Below, one piece after another: positions 1 through 8,588 of a DNA stretch of 64,000 nt (the stretch's first letter is position 1; every line of letters starts with the position of its first letter). The stretch is from Rhodoglobus vestalii (GTDB lineage Bacteria; Actinomycetota; Actinomycetes; Actinomycetales; Microbacteriaceae), in the NCBI RefSeq assembly GCF_006788895.1, contig NZ_VFRA01000001.1, positions 1,612,001 through 1,676,000 of the forward strand. Direction: 5' to 3'. The notes under the pieces are model-generated. The model saw only the letters and a list, made by a program, of their open reading frames with translations, did not search any database and was not told the origin of the DNA. The translations under genes were made by a program, and so were the position numbers.

Positions 1-171
1 GATGAGGTCTTGAGGCAGGGCCGAAACATACGGCATGCCACCCGCGAGCGAGACAACCTCGGGGCGAGAGGCAACGGCAAATAACGCCCGCACTTCGGAG
101 GCAGCAAGACCGGAGGCTCTGTCGGCATAGTGATCGAACCACTGGTCGAGGTTATTCGGCTGTGTTGTCAT
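1..171 (-). CDS. PLP-dependent aminotransferase, N-terminal 57 residues only
   Basis: Read leftwards from an ATG at 171; the gene leaves the window at base 1. The visible protein contains the stretch SEVRALFAVASRPEVVSLAG followed by GMPYVSALP. This is the usual opening of class I/II fold-type I aminotransferases of the 2-aminoadipate/MocR-like group, in which the SLAGGxP segment precedes the substrate-binding loop. The catalytic lysine lies outside the window. Members of this family often sit near trxA/trxB in actinobacteria, which fits the neighbours here. The family call is fairly safe; the substrate is unknown. Confidence 0.7.
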   Translation of the reverse strand, partial: MTTQPNNLDQWFDHYADRASGLAASEVRALFAVASRPEVVSLAGGMPYVSALPQDLI

Positions 172-418
172 CGGCTATCCCGTTCGCTCGGCACTTAAAC
201 AATAGGCGTTTGACGCTCGGGAGCAGAAACTGAGCGATAATTGTGCTGAGAACCAAGCAAACGCCATTCAGCGCCCACGCCGAACTACCATCACCTGCTC
301 TGCGGAGGCACGGATGCTGCACTGGGTAGGTCCGCAACCATCCCGACGCGCACCATCCCGGCCTACCCCGCCACCCCAGCACCTACGCAAGCACCCAACC
401 GACGGATTAAGGAAGACA

Positions 419-1363
419 GTGAACGCTCGAACCAAATGGACCGCTTCTGACATCGGAGACCTCACGGGGAAAGTTGCGATTGTCACCGGGGCCAACTCGG
501 GCCTCGGCTACGAAACGAGTCGGGCGATGCTAGCCGCGGGTGCACACGTCGTAATGACGATGCGCACGGCCGAAAAAGCGACAGCCGCCGCGACAGCACT
601 ATTGGAAGAGCTTGGCGAGGTGTCACTGGAAACCATGCTGCTGGATCTTGCCGATCTTGAGTCGATCCGCCGCTTCAGCGACAATTTTCATGCGAATCAC
701 TCGCAGCTTGACCTGCTGATCAACAACGCCGGAATCATGATGACGGATGCGCACCTCACCGTCGACGGCTTTGAAGCACAGCTCGGCACCAACCACCTCG
801 GCCATTTTGCGCTCACCGGCCGTCTGCTCGACCTGATCACTGCGACACCGGGCGCCCGTGTAGTGAGTCTGTCTAGCGTTGCGCACCGCTGGGAGCCCAT
901 GGAGTTTGGCAACCTGATGTTCCAGAATGGGTCGTACACGCCTCGGGCGGCCTACGGTCGCTCAAAGCTGGCCAACCTACTGTTCGCCTATGAGCTGCAG
1001 CGCCGCTTTGAAGCAGCCGGAGCGGATGCGATTTCGGTTGCAGCGCATCCGGGAACGGCGGGCACCGGACTTGCCGACCATCTGTTCGACCGCTGGTATC
1101 TTCGACCGCTGAAGAAGCTCGTTTTTTTGGGTATTCAAACCCCGCGGCAGGGTGCCCGAACCTCATTGCGCGCTGCGACCGACCCAACCGTAACCGGCGG
1201 CGAATACTTTGGGCCGTCGGGCCGTAAGGAACACCGGGGGGCACCCGTGCCAGTCGAATCGAGCCCCGCGTCGCACTCAGAAACTGATGCGGGAAAGTTG
1301 TGGATCGAATCCGAGCGGCTCACCAGCGTTAACTACGAAAGCCTCCGAACACCCACCAAGTAG
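419..1363 (+). CDS. SDR-family NAD(P)-dependent oxidoreductase (retinol-dehydrogenase-like)
   Basis: A classical short-chain dehydrogenase of 314 residues. It shows the Rossmann motif TGANSGLG (residues 23-30), the NNAG motif in LLINNAGIMM, and the catalytic tyrosine/lysine in YGRSKLANLLFAYEL. The NAG-to-YGRSK layout and the LANLLFAYEL helix resemble the retinol dehydrogenase/WW-oxidoreductase-like branch; the substrate is not predictable. I chose the GTG at 419, preceded by an AAGGA-type site, because an upstream ATG at 314 would add 35 proline/arginine-rich residues with no SDR character. It converges on trxA, with only 32 bp between the two stop codons. The 172-418 region upstream shows no convincing gene. 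Confidence 0.85.
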   Translation: MNARTKWTASDIGDLTGKVAIVTGANSGLGYETSRAMLAAGAHVVMTMRTAEKATAAATALLEELGEVSLETMLLDLADLESIRRFSDNFHANHSQLDLLINNAGIMMTDAHLTVDGFEAQLGTNHLGHFALTGRLLDLITATPGARVVSLSSVAHRWEPMEFGNLMFQNGSYTPRAAYGRSKLANLLFAYELQRRFEAAGADAISVAAHPGTAGTGLADHLFDRWYLRPLKKLVFLGIQTPRQGARTSLRAATDPTVTGGEYFGPSGRKEHRGAPVPVESSPASHSETDAGKLWIESERLTSVNYESLRTPTK

Positions 1364-1378
1364 TGGATGCCGGAGGCT
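1340..1378. terminator. Possible bidirectional terminator between SDR and trxA
   Basis: An 8-bp perfect inverted repeat (AGCCTCCG at 1340-1347, CGGAGGCT at 1371-1378) spans the end of the SDR gene and lies between two convergent genes. There is no T-tract and the loop is 23 nt, so this is weak evidence for termination. Confidence 0.3.
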
Positions 1379-1395
1379 GTCGGCTGAGGTGAGCT

Positions 1396-1722
1396 TTACG
1401 CCAAGAACTCCGCAAGATCGGCTTCAAGCGCCGGCTTCGGCTTTGCGCCGATAACGGTCTTCACGACCTCGCCACCACGGAACACCTTCATCGCGGGAAT
1501 CGAGGTGATCTGGTATTTCATTGCCATCTGTGGGTTGTCGTCGACATTGAGCTTGACGATCTTGATCTTGTCGGCGTTCTCGCTGGCGATTTGGTCAAGA
1601 ATGGGGGAGACGGCGCGACACGGGCCGCACCATTCGGCCCAAAAATCTACCATGATGGTGTCTTTGGAGTTGATGACGAGTTCATCAAAGTTTGCGTCGG
1701 TTACTTCTGTTGCTGAAGACAT
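1396..1722 (-). CDS. trxA: Thioredoxin
   Basis: A 108-residue thioredoxin with the redox-active motif WCGPC within WAEWCGPCRAVSP and the cis-proline loop in TSIPAMKVFRGGE. Length and layout match classical thioredoxin. It reduces disulfides of cytoplasmic proteins and is itself reduced by TrxB, encoded directly upstream on the same strand (54 bp apart). The start at 1722 has AAGGA seven bases upstream; a longer reading frame from 1770 would add 16 residues and is unlikely. It is probably co-transcribed with trxB from the SigR-type promoter near 2813-2840. Confidence 0.97.
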   Translation of the reverse strand: MSSATEVTDANFDELVINSKDTIMVDFWAEWCGPCRAVSPILDQIASENADKIKIVKLNVDDNPQMAMKYQITSIPAMKVFRGGEVVKTVIGAKPKPALEADLAEFLA

Positions 1723-1775
1723 TGTGTGTTCCTTTGTTTGGTGGGGGTGAGTCTCAAACTGCAGCGCCACCGCGG

Positions 1776-2777
1776 TTAAGCGGCTTCTTTGTTTGATGCT
1801 TCTTCGTCTGATTCTTGGAGTGACATGGGTTGGATTGCGTCGGCGACAAGCTCGCGTGGCAATGACGCAAGGTAGTGTTCAGCGTCGAGCGCTGCCACTG
1901 TGCCGGAACCGGCGGCGGTGACCGCTTGACGATATGTGGGGTCGATGACATCGCCAGCGGCAAACACGCCGGTGATGTTGGTGCGTGAGGAACGACCATC
2001 CACGATTACGGTCCCGTCGGTATTGATGTCTAGCTGACCGTGCACCAGGTGCGTGCGGGGGTCGGCGCCGATGGCGATAAACAACCCGCTGACGTCGAGG
2101 TGCGTAGTGCTGCCGTCGACCGTGTCAGTGAGATCGATACCGTCGACTAGCTCAGCACCAGTGATGCCGGTTACTGCCTTGTTCCACAGGAATTCGATCT
2201 TGGGATCGCTGAATGCCCGTTCTTGCATGGCCTTCGACGCACGCAGCTCATCTTTGCGATGAATAACGTAAACCTTGTCGGCAAATTTTGTGAGGAACGT
2301 TGCCTCTTCCATGGCCGAATCGCCGCCGCCGACGACGGCAATCGTCTTCTTGCGGAAGAAGAATCCGTCGCAGGTTGCGCACCAAGAAACCCCGTAGCCG
2401 CTCAGTCGTTCCTCGTCGGGAAGGCCGAGCTTGCGGTAGGCAGAACCCGTAGCGAAGACGACCGCCAGTGCCTCGTGAACATCGCCGTTGCCAAGAGTTA
2501 CCCTCTTGATCTGGCCCTCAAGCTGAAGATCAGTTACATCGTCAAGAACGATCTCGGCACCGAAACGCTCAGCCTGCTTCTGCATCTCAATCATGAGCGC
2601 AGGACCCTGAATGCCCTCGGCAAACCCCGGGTAGTTCTCCACTTCGGTGGTTTTCATCAGTTCGCCGCCAGCCTCGACCGAACTGGCGATTACGAGGGGC
2701 GCAAGATTAGCGCGTGCCGCATAAATCGCCGCAGTGTAACCGGCGGGGCCGGATCCGATGATGATGGCTTGACGCAC
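1776..2777 (-). CDS. trxB: Thioredoxin-disulfide reductase
   Basis: A 333-residue FAD/NADPH-dependent reductase. The N-terminal FAD site is IIIGSGPAGYTAAIYAARA. The redox-active CATC sits in VSWCATCDGFFF, the NADPH-binding GGGDSAMEEA follows, and the C-terminal FAD motif is VFAAGDVIDPTYRQAV. It transfers electrons from NADPH to thioredoxin. It is slightly longer than many homologues because of an acidic C-terminal tail. It precedes trxA in the same direction and has a clear SigR-like promoter 36 bases upstream of the ATG, which agrees with thiol-stress control of this pair in other actinobacteria. Confidence 0.97.
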   Translation of the reverse strand: MRQAIIIGSGPAGYTAAIYAARANLAPLVIASSVEAGGELMKTTEVENYPGFAEGIQGPALMIEMQKQAERFGAEIVLDDVTDLQLEGQIKRVTLGNGDVHEALAVVFATGSAYRKLGLPDEERLSGYGVSWCATCDGFFFRKKTIAVVGGGDSAMEEATFLTKFADKVYVIHRKDELRASKAMQERAFSDPKIEFLWNKAVTGITGAELVDGIDLTDTVDGSTTHLDVSGLFIAIGADPRTHLVHGQLDINTDGTVIVDGRSSRTNITGVFAAGDVIDPTYRQAVTAAGSGTVAALDAEHYLASLPRELVADAIQPMSLQESDEEASNKEAA

Positions 2778-2812
2778 TTTTGGTGTCTCCTTGCGATCGT
2801 TACTACCCGGTT

Positions 2813-2840
2813 CAACACATCCTAGCGATGGAGTATTCCG
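2813..2840 (-). promoter_or_regulatory. SigR/SigH-type promoter of trxB-trxA
   Basis: On the minus strand GGAAT (complement of 2835-2839) is followed by exactly 18 bases and then GTTG (complement of 2813-2816). This matches the established GGGAAT-N18-GTT consensus of the thiol-stress sigma factor SigR of Streptomyces and SigH of mycobacteria. The -10 element lies 36 bases from the trxB ATG. In Streptomyces coelicolor trxBA is a classic SigR target, so both position and motif fit. Confidence 0.65.
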
Positions 2841-2934
2841 AGCTGCTGGGGCGTGCGGGGCTAACTACATACCGTTCGGAGCCGGGTCGGATTTGTTTCG
2901 TTCTTCGGCGACCAGCAGGTGAACTCTAACGAAG

Positions 2935-4626
2935 TTAACGGCGGCGAAGGAGGCGCGACGCTATGGGGCGCGCGAAGGCGAAGAACTCGGCGTTCTTCGT
3001 GAGCGCAAGCACCGCCCCGTAAACAATGAGCATGCCGCTACCCGCCAGCGCGATAGAAACGAAACCACCCAAAAAGCTGGAAACAACGAAGGAATCCTCC
3101 CCGAATCCGCCCAGCAGCATCAGGATGCCGAAGCCCGCAGCCGCGGCAGGCAGCATTGCCGCCAGAAACCACAGCGCACGAAGCACGAGGGGAAGCAGTA
3201 AGAACCCGGGGACACGCTTGCGCACCACGATCAGCGCAATGATGGTTTGAATCGTGCCAGCAATGCTGATCATTGCCGCCAAACCCATCGCAATGCGGTC
3301 AAGGGGCAACGTTGACACGTAGAGGGCCCCGGCAACATAGAGAAGCACTTGAATCGTCTGCAGGATGAACGGGGTCCGCGTGTCTTCGAACGCGTAAAAC
3401 ACCCGCTGCAATACATACATGATGCTGAAGGGCACGAGCCCGACAAGGTAAAGGATGAGAACTGCGGCCAAAGAGGATAATTCGGCGTAGTTGGTGGCGA
3501 AGAGAGCACTAAAGGGAAACGCGATTACCATCAGGCCAACGGCCGCGAACATCAGCAGCATCAGAATCGATCGCAGGGCCGCCGACACGTCATCGCGCAT
3601 CGACGACAGATCTCCGTCGCGCGCATGACCGCTCATGCGAGTGAAATAGGCCATTCCGATCGACACGGCAATGACAGAGTGCGGGAGCATGAAGATCAAC
3701 CAGGCCGTCGTGATGACGAAAACCGATGCATCAACACCCGAGGCGAGGCTCGCAATCTGAGTGCCGATAGCGCCACCGACTTGCGTGACGAGAATCATGC
3801 CAAAAGTCCACGAGGCGGCTTTCCCCGCATTGCCGAGGCCCACACCGCGCCAGCGAAACTCGGGACGATACCGAAGCCCAGCGCGACGCCAGAAAAACGC
3901 CAAAAGCGCTGCCTGAACGGCGACACCGAGTGTGGCGCCGCCGGCAAGCACGGCGACCATCTGCCCGGTCCAGTCCTCCGACGAGAAAAGGGTGACGTTG
4001 CCAAAGAGAAACTGAAACACGAGGAGCCCGGACAGCATCACCAGGTTGTTGGCAACAGGAGCCCAGGTGAATGGCCCAAACTTGCCGCGAGCGTTGAGCA
4101 CTTCACCGAGCATTGAGTACAGCGCGTAAAAGAGAATCTGCGGGAGGCACCAGTAGGCGAAGGCTGTAGCGAGAGCGAATTCTTCCGGCCCGAAATTGGC
4201 GCTGGCGCGTGCATACACCTGCACGAGAAGCGGCGCACTGAAAGTCGCCGCAACCGTGATGATGAGGAAGATAACTATGCCCAGCGTCACCAAGCGGTTG
4301 ATGAACTTCTGCCCGCCGTCTTTATGAAGAGCAGCCCGCACGATTTGCGGCACGATAACGGCGCTGAGAATTCCGCCGGCCACGATGGCATAGACCGCTT
4401 TGGGCAGCTGGTTGGCAATGGCGTACGCGTCGGCAGTTCCGACGAGACCTAGAGTTCGGGCAAGGACTATCGCACTGATGAATCCGAGGATGCGAGAAAC
4501 CAGAGTGCCCGACGCGAGCAGCGCGCTCGCTCGACCGATGGTGGAGCTCTTCTGGGTAGGAAGCGACCCCGCAACGGGAGGGCCGCTGGGCTCAGGACCA
4601 ACCTCAGGGCCGGTCTGATTAGTCAT
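2935..4626 (-). CDS. murJ: Lipid II flippase MurJ (MviN family)
   Basis: A 563-residue multi-pass membrane protein with about 14 hydrophobic segments and the typical start ASALLASGTLVSRILGF followed by ARTLG, the first transmembrane helix of MurJ. The family exports lipid-linked peptidoglycan precursor across the cytoplasmic membrane. The start at 4626 gives MTNQTGPEVG; it overlaps the stop of the upstream DUF6049 gene by 8 bp, so the two are probably translationally coupled. The DUF6049-MurJ pair corresponds to Rv3909-Rv3910 of Mycobacterium tuberculosis. No sigM gene separates murJ from trxB here, unlike in mycobacteria. Confidence 0.93.
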   Translation of the reverse strand: MTNQTGPEVGPEPSGPPVAGSLPTQKSSTIGRASALLASGTLVSRILGFISAIVLARTLGLVGTADAYAIANQLPKAVYAIVAGGILSAVIVPQIVRAALHKDGGQKFINRLVTLGIVIFLIITVAATFSAPLLVQVYARASANFGPEEFALATAFAYWCLPQILFYALYSMLGEVLNARGKFGPFTWAPVANNLVMLSGLLVFQFLFGNVTLFSSEDWTGQMVAVLAGGATLGVAVQAALLAFFWRRAGLRYRPEFRWRGVGLGNAGKAASWTFGMILVTQVGGAIGTQIASLASGVDASVFVITTAWLIFMLPHSVIAVSIGMAYFTRMSGHARDGDLSSMRDDVSAALRSILMLLMFAAVGLMVIAFPFSALFATNYAELSSLAAVLILYLVGLVPFSIMYVLQRVFYAFEDTRTPFILQTIQVLLYVAGALYVSTLPLDRIAMGLAAMISIAGTIQTIIALIVVRKRVPGFLLLPLVLRALWFLAAMLPAAAAGFGILMLLGGFGEDSFVVSSFLGGFVSIALAGSGMLIVYGAVLALTKNAEFFAFARPIASRLLRRR

Positions 4627-6406
4627 CGACAGGCTTTCGACGGCGCACAATGCTGCGGACAAATCCCACGCTGAAAATCACGACAACGAGGGCGGCGAAC
4701 GCGAGGACAATGAGCGTTTCCCAGCCTGCTTGAACGTTGATCTTGCTGACCGTGCGTGTGCCAATCTCCAGACCGGTGCTGCTGGTAAGACTGATTTCGA
4801 CATCCACGACACCATTAGAAAGCGACTGAACCGGGATGTTGCCCCGAGCCTGCGAGTTTGCTTCGATCGTGAGTTCCACCCGTTGGGCCCCCACCGCAAG
4901 GAGACCGGTTCGGGGAGAAACAGTGATGTATACTGTTACCGGCTGATTGAGGGCGTTACTGACGGAGACCGGTAAAAAGCTGTTGTCGGCCAGTAGGAGG
5001 AAATCGCTGGACTCGACGACCGTAACTGCGGCGCGCAGGTCACGAGAATCGGCCAAGAAGCTATTGACCGTGGCCAGCCAGTCGGCTGAGGCATCATCGC
5101 CAGAGGCATCAACTGAGTCGCTCGGAGCATTTGTGCCCAGAACGTCAAGCAAAGCAAGTCGGCGCGCAGCAATGAGAGCCTCCGGGTCGGCCGCGATCGA
5201 GAAGAAGGTGCGCTCTTCCTGGGTCGCCGCCAGAAGCTGGCCGACATCGTTAATCCGGGCCTCACTCTGAGGGAGATCGGAGATGGTCGCCGCCGCCGGC
5301 GTGGCCGAAGCCAACGTGGTGAGAGGAACGAGGGTGATTGACGGGCTTGAGCTGAGACTCGCCAGCGCCGTGTCCAACCGCGCAGAGCTGAGTTCGAGCG
5401 AGTGGTCGATCGTGATCAGAACCGAACCGGTCTCCGCTGCCTGCGACGCGCCAGCGGCAAGCACAGAGGACACCAGTTCAGCCTCAGCCGCCGGAACGTC
5501 TCGATCGAGGGTGGAACCGAGTGCCTCATCCATTGCGGTGGATGCGGCCGAATCGGCGATCAGCGCCGTCATTCCATCGATCATGACCACAGAACCGGCA
5601 CCGGGATCTCGCGACACATTTGTTGACGACAGCACAGTGGTACTGAAGTTGGCCGCGGCCAATACAGCAATATCGTCCGCCACAACAGTGTTGGACCGCG
5701 GCCTCACGAACCCGTCGATCGCGTAGTCCCACGCCACCAGTTCTCCGGATGTCGGGTACGGGGGCACCACGTCGGTTCCGACATCCATTGGTGCCTGAGT
5801 TTCGGTGGTTTCTGACTCGTCCGCTGCGGCAAAGTTCGCCGGATTCAGCGCAAAGTCGAAGCTAATCGGGCCAAGAATCTCTTCCCGGCCCGTTTGAGTA
5901 ACCAAGGTCGGGTCAGAATTGGCATACGGCAGCGGAACGACCTCATTGCTGATGAGTGACAGCCGCTCAAGCCAACCGCGTGCAGATTCGGGGGCGCTTG
6001 TGCCCAGCACCCGAATAGAGGCCACAATCAGGGGGTCAATGGCGACGGTGAGAGCTTTGCCGGCGACAGCATCCAACTGGCGTGTCAGCAAGCCAGAGGG
6101 CCCCGTATAGTCGGTCAACGTTTCAGCGGAGAGCAAACCGCCACTACCGCTCGGCACGGTGAGAGGCGCAATGATGGAAACCTGAGTGGCGACAGAGGCA
6201 GGACTTACCGCTGCAATCTCGGCGGCACTCGGAGCGGCGGCACTCGGAGCTGCGGCCGCACCACCTGCGGCGACGCCGAGGCTGAGACCGAGCGCCACGG
6301 CGGCGCTGAACACTCTCATCCGCAAGGGTCGACCCCGTACTTTCGCTCGGCCAGCATGGTGTGAGTTTATTCTTCCTTGTTGAATGGTGGGTGCGTTGTG
6401 CCGCAT
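4619..6406 (-). CDS. Secreted, membrane-anchored DUF6049 family protein
   Basis: A long exported protein with a signal peptide (MRVFSAAVALGLSLGVAAGG region), an Ala/Ser/Thr-rich extracellular body of about 500 residues, and a C-terminal transmembrane helix (TLIVLAFAALVVVIFSVGFV) followed by the basic tail RSIVRRRKPVDD. This architecture and the place just upstream of murJ match the DUF6049 proteins of actinobacteria; function is unknown, possibly in cell-envelope assembly. The start is uncertain. The ATG at 6406 gives a 29-residue hydrophilic leader before the signal peptide, while the ATG at 6319 would begin right at it. Neither has a good ribosome binding site. It is divergent from pcnA. 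Confidence 0.75.
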   Translation of the reverse strand: MRHNAPTIQQGRINSHHAGRAKVRGRPLRMRVFSAAVALGLSLGVAAGGAAAAPSAAAPSAAEIAAVSPASVATQVSIIAPLTVPSGSGGLLSAETLTDYTGPSGLLTRQLDAVAGKALTVAIDPLIVASIRVLGTSAPESARGWLERLSLISNEVVPLPYANSDPTLVTQTGREEILGPISFDFALNPANFAAADESETTETQAPMDVGTDVVPPYPTSGELVAWDYAIDGFVRPRSNTVVADDIAVLAAANFSTTVLSSTNVSRDPGAGSVVMIDGMTALIADSAASTAMDEALGSTLDRDVPAAEAELVSSVLAAGASQAAETGSVLITIDHSLELSSARLDTALASLSSSPSITLVPLTTLASATPAAATISDLPQSEARINDVGQLLAATQEERTFFSIAADPEALIAARRLALLDVLGTNAPSDSVDASGDDASADWLATVNSFLADSRDLRAAVTVVESSDFLLLADNSFLPVSVSNALNQPVTVYITVSPRTGLLAVGAQRVELTIEANSQARGNIPVQSLSNGVVDVEISLTSSTGLEIGTRTVSKINVQAGWETLIVLAFAALVVVIFSVGFVRSIVRRRKPVDD

Positions 6407-6448
6407 CGGGCGAACTGTGGTCTCAGGTCGTGCAAAACTAGTCCCACT

Positions 6449-7873
6449 ATGGAGAGTGTTGCCGACGCAATTGAGAGTCTGGGAAATCTTGCCGACTCTA
6501 AGCCCGTAGCCACCCTAGCGGCGCGATTCGCGGCCGAAGGATTCGAACTCGCGCTAGTGGGCGGACCGGTTCGCGATGCGTTCCTGGGCCGGGCGGTCAC
6601 CGACCTCGATTTTGCGACCAATGCGAGCCCCGACGACATCATGCGGATCGTTACGCCGATCTCCGAAGCGCAGTGGGATATCGGCCGCGATTTCGGCACA
6701 ATTGCTGCTCGTATTGACGGAGAAACGGTAGAAATTACCACCTACCGGGCCGACAGTTATGACGGTGAAACCAGAAAGCCCGTGGTGGTTTTTGGTGATT
6801 CTCTCCAGAAAGATCTCGAACGCCGCGATTTTAGTGTGAATGCGATGGCGCTGCGGCTGCCCGAGCGGGTACTGGTTGACCCGTGGAATGGTGTTGCGGA
6901 TCTGCTGAGCAAGACGCTCACGACGCCGGGTGCGCCTGAGTTGTCGTTTGGCGATGATCCGCTGCGGATGATGCGGGCCGCACGATTCACCTCACAACTG
7001 GGCTTCACTGTCTCCCCCGATACCGTTCGCGCCATGACCAAACTTGCGCCGCGCATTGACATCGTGAGCGTTGAGCGTGTTAGTGATGAGCTCACGAAAC
7101 TGTTGAAAACGGATGACCCGGTTGCCGGCATCCGCCTGCTGGTAGAGACGGGGCTTGCCGAGCATGTGCTCCCTGAGATTCCTGCACTGAAGCTTGAAGT
7201 GGATGAGCACGCCCATCACAAGGATGTCTACGAGCACTCTCTCACCGTGTTGCGTCAGGCCATTGAGCTTGAGAAGAGCCGCCCCAGCATTGAGGGCCCA
7301 GATCTCGTGTTGCGGATGGCCGCCCTGTTGCACGACATTGGCAAACCGTCTACGCGCAAAATTGAGCGAGGCGGCGTGGTCACGTTTCATCATCACGATG
7401 TTGTTGGAGCAAAGCTGGCGACCAAGCGATTGCGCACGCTGCGGTTCGACAAAGAGACCATCACGTCGGTTGCGCGTTTGGTCGAACTGCATCTGCGTTT
7501 TTTTGGCTACACCGAGGGTGCCTGGACTGACTCGGCTGTGCGTCGCTATGTTCGGGATGCCGGAGCGCAACTTGAGCGATTGCACATCATCACGCGGGCC
7601 GATGTCACCACTAGGAATGTGCGCAAAGCGGACCGCTTATCGTTTGCCTACGACGATCTCGAAGCACGTATCACTGCGATTGCCGAGGCAGAAGGAATCG
7701 CCGCAGTTCGCCCCGACCTCGATGGCGAGCAGATCATGGCGATTTTGGGAATCAAACCCAGCCGCGATGTAGGGGACGCGTACAAATTTTTGCTCGAGCT
7801 GCGCTTGGATGAGGGACCGCTCGGTGATGAGGAAGCAGAGAAGCGCTTGCGCGCCTGGTGGTCAGAGCGCTAG
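6449..7873 (+). CDS. pcnA: CCA tRNA nucleotidyltransferase
   Basis: A 474-residue enzyme that adds or repairs the 3' CCA end of tRNA. The nucleotidyltransferase head shows LVGGPVRDAFLGRAVTDLDF (the GG and DxD metal-binding motifs) and the RRDFSVNAMAL motif. The HD domain carries HHKDVYEHSLTVL and LLHDIGKP, with the metal-binding HD pair. Length fits the actinobacterial HD-containing type. I chose the ATG at 6449 because the family begins shortly before the LATLAARF-type helix; the upstream in-frame ATG at 6377 lies in the divergent promoter region. It matches Rv3907c by position. No mutT-like gene lies between it and the DUF6049 gene. Confidence 0.93.
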   Translation: MESVADAIESLGNLADSKPVATLAARFAAEGFELALVGGPVRDAFLGRAVTDLDFATNASPDDIMRIVTPISEAQWDIGRDFGTIAARIDGETVEITTYRADSYDGETRKPVVVFGDSLQKDLERRDFSVNAMALRLPERVLVDPWNGVADLLSKTLTTPGAPELSFGDDPLRMMRAARFTSQLGFTVSPDTVRAMTKLAPRIDIVSVERVSDELTKLLKTDDPVAGIRLLVETGLAEHVLPEIPALKLEVDEHAHHKDVYEHSLTVLRQAIELEKSRPSIEGPDLVLRMAALLHDIGKPSTRKIERGGVVTFHHHDVVGAKLATKRLRTLRFDKETITSVARLVELHLRFFGYTEGAWTDSAVRRYVRDAGAQLERLHIITRADVTTRNVRKADRLSFAYDDLEARITAIAEAEGIAAVRPDLDGEQIMAILGIKPSRDVGDAYKFLLELRLDEGPLGDEEAEKRLRAWWSER

Positions 7874-7896
7874 AGGGCCGCTCGTTCAGATTCGTC

Positions 7897-7926
7897 TTGA
7901 GTATTGGCCGCGGTTCGCACTACAAT
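7897..7926 (+). promoter_or_regulatory. Likely promoter of the rpsF operon
   Basis: TTGAGT (7897-7902) and TACAAT (7921-7926) are separated by 18 bases, close to the housekeeping sigma consensus. They lie about 96 bases upstream of the rpsF ATG, leaving a leader that ends in a very strong GAAGGAGGTG ribosome binding site. Confidence 0.55.
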
Positions 7927-8022
7927 AGGTAGGTTGTCTAACTGCCTTCTGGTGGTTCGGCACACGTCAACACCCTCCTGTTACAGATCGTCTGTAACCG
8001 CTAGTCCGAAGGAGGTGGGTTT

Positions 8023-8586
8023 ATGACGCATCAGTACGAACTCATGGTTATCCTCGATCCAGAGATCGACGAACGCACCGTGGCTCCCAGTCTCGACAAG
8101 TTCCTCAATGTCATCCGTAATGACGGTGGCAGCATCGATAACATCGATATTTGGGGTCGCCGTCGCCTGGCCTACGAGATCAACAAGAAGACCGAAGGCA
8201 TCTACGCCGTCGTCAACTTCACCGCAGAGAGCAAGTCCACAGACGAGCTCGACCGCCAACTCAAGCTCAGCGAAGCTGTCATGCGCACCAAGGTGCTGCG
8301 TGCTGAAGCTGGGTTCGCTCAGGTAGCTGAAGCCAAGAAGGTTGCTGAAGAGAAGGCTGCCCGCAAGGCTGCTGCTCCAGCAAAGACTCCTCCTGCTTCG
8401 AAGGCCCCTGCTGCTGCCAAGGCTCCTGCTGCTGCCAAGGCTCCTGCTGCTGCAACTAAGGCTCCGGCCGAAGAAGCGAAGGCTCCTGCTGCTGCAACTA
8501 AGGCTCCTGTCGAAGAAGCGAAGGCTCCTGCTGCTGCACCCAAGGCTCCTGTCGAAGAAGCCAAGGCTGAAGCGGAAGCAGAGTAG
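8023..8586 (+). CDS. rpsF: 30S ribosomal protein S6 with Ala/Pro/Lys-rich C-terminal extension
   Basis: Residues 1-97 are ordinary S6: it begins [14 protein letters not shown] and contains [16 protein letters not shown] and [11 protein letters not shown]6 binds the central domain of 16S rRNA together with S18, encoded two genes downstream. Unusually the protein runs to 187 residues. About 85 extra residues form a charged, alanine/proline-rich tail of KAPAAA and KAPVEEA repeats that ends in an acidic AEAEAE stretch. Usual S6 proteins are about 95-135 residues. The tail is probably disordered. The start is fixed by AAGGAGG nine bases upstream. It is first in the rpsF-ssb-rpsR-rplI operon. Confidence 0.96.
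   Translation: MTHQYELMVILDPEIDERTVAPSLDKFLNVIRNDGGSIDNIDIWGRRRLAYEINKKTEGIYAVVNFTAESKSTDELDRQLKLSEAVMRTKVLRAEAGFAQVAEAKKVAEEKAARKAAAPAKTPPASKAPAAAKAPAAAKAPAAATKAPAEEAKAPAAATKAPVEEAKAPAAAPKAPVEEAKAEAEAE
8401..8574 (+). repeat. In-frame tandem repeats encoding the S6 tail
   Basis: Degenerate tandem copies of an AAGGCTCCTGCTGCTGC unit lie in frame. They alternate 18-bp units (KAPAAA) and 36-39-bp units (KAPVEEA plus KAPAAAT). Near identity at the nucleotide level points to expansion by slippage or unequal recombination, so length may vary between strains. Confidence 0.8.
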
Positions 8587-8588
8587 TC

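Noticed and set aside
152..495. Overlapping minus-strand reading frames upstream of the SDR gene
   Set aside because: No ribosome binding sites or family motifs; composition looks like frame-shifted noise over the divergent promoter region of the aminotransferase and SDR genes.
3625..4116. 163-residue plus-strand frame inside murJ
   Set aside because: It lies antisense to a strongly supported MurJ coding sequence and encodes a low-complexity charged product, so it is a shadow of the GC-rich codon pattern.
6316..6357. Possible 13-codon leader peptide overlapping the ATG at 6319 of the DUF6049 gene
   Set aside because: The overlap ATGA is attractive, but the AAGGAAG site is 14 bases from its ATG, too far for a convincing start; kept only as a note on the uncertain start.
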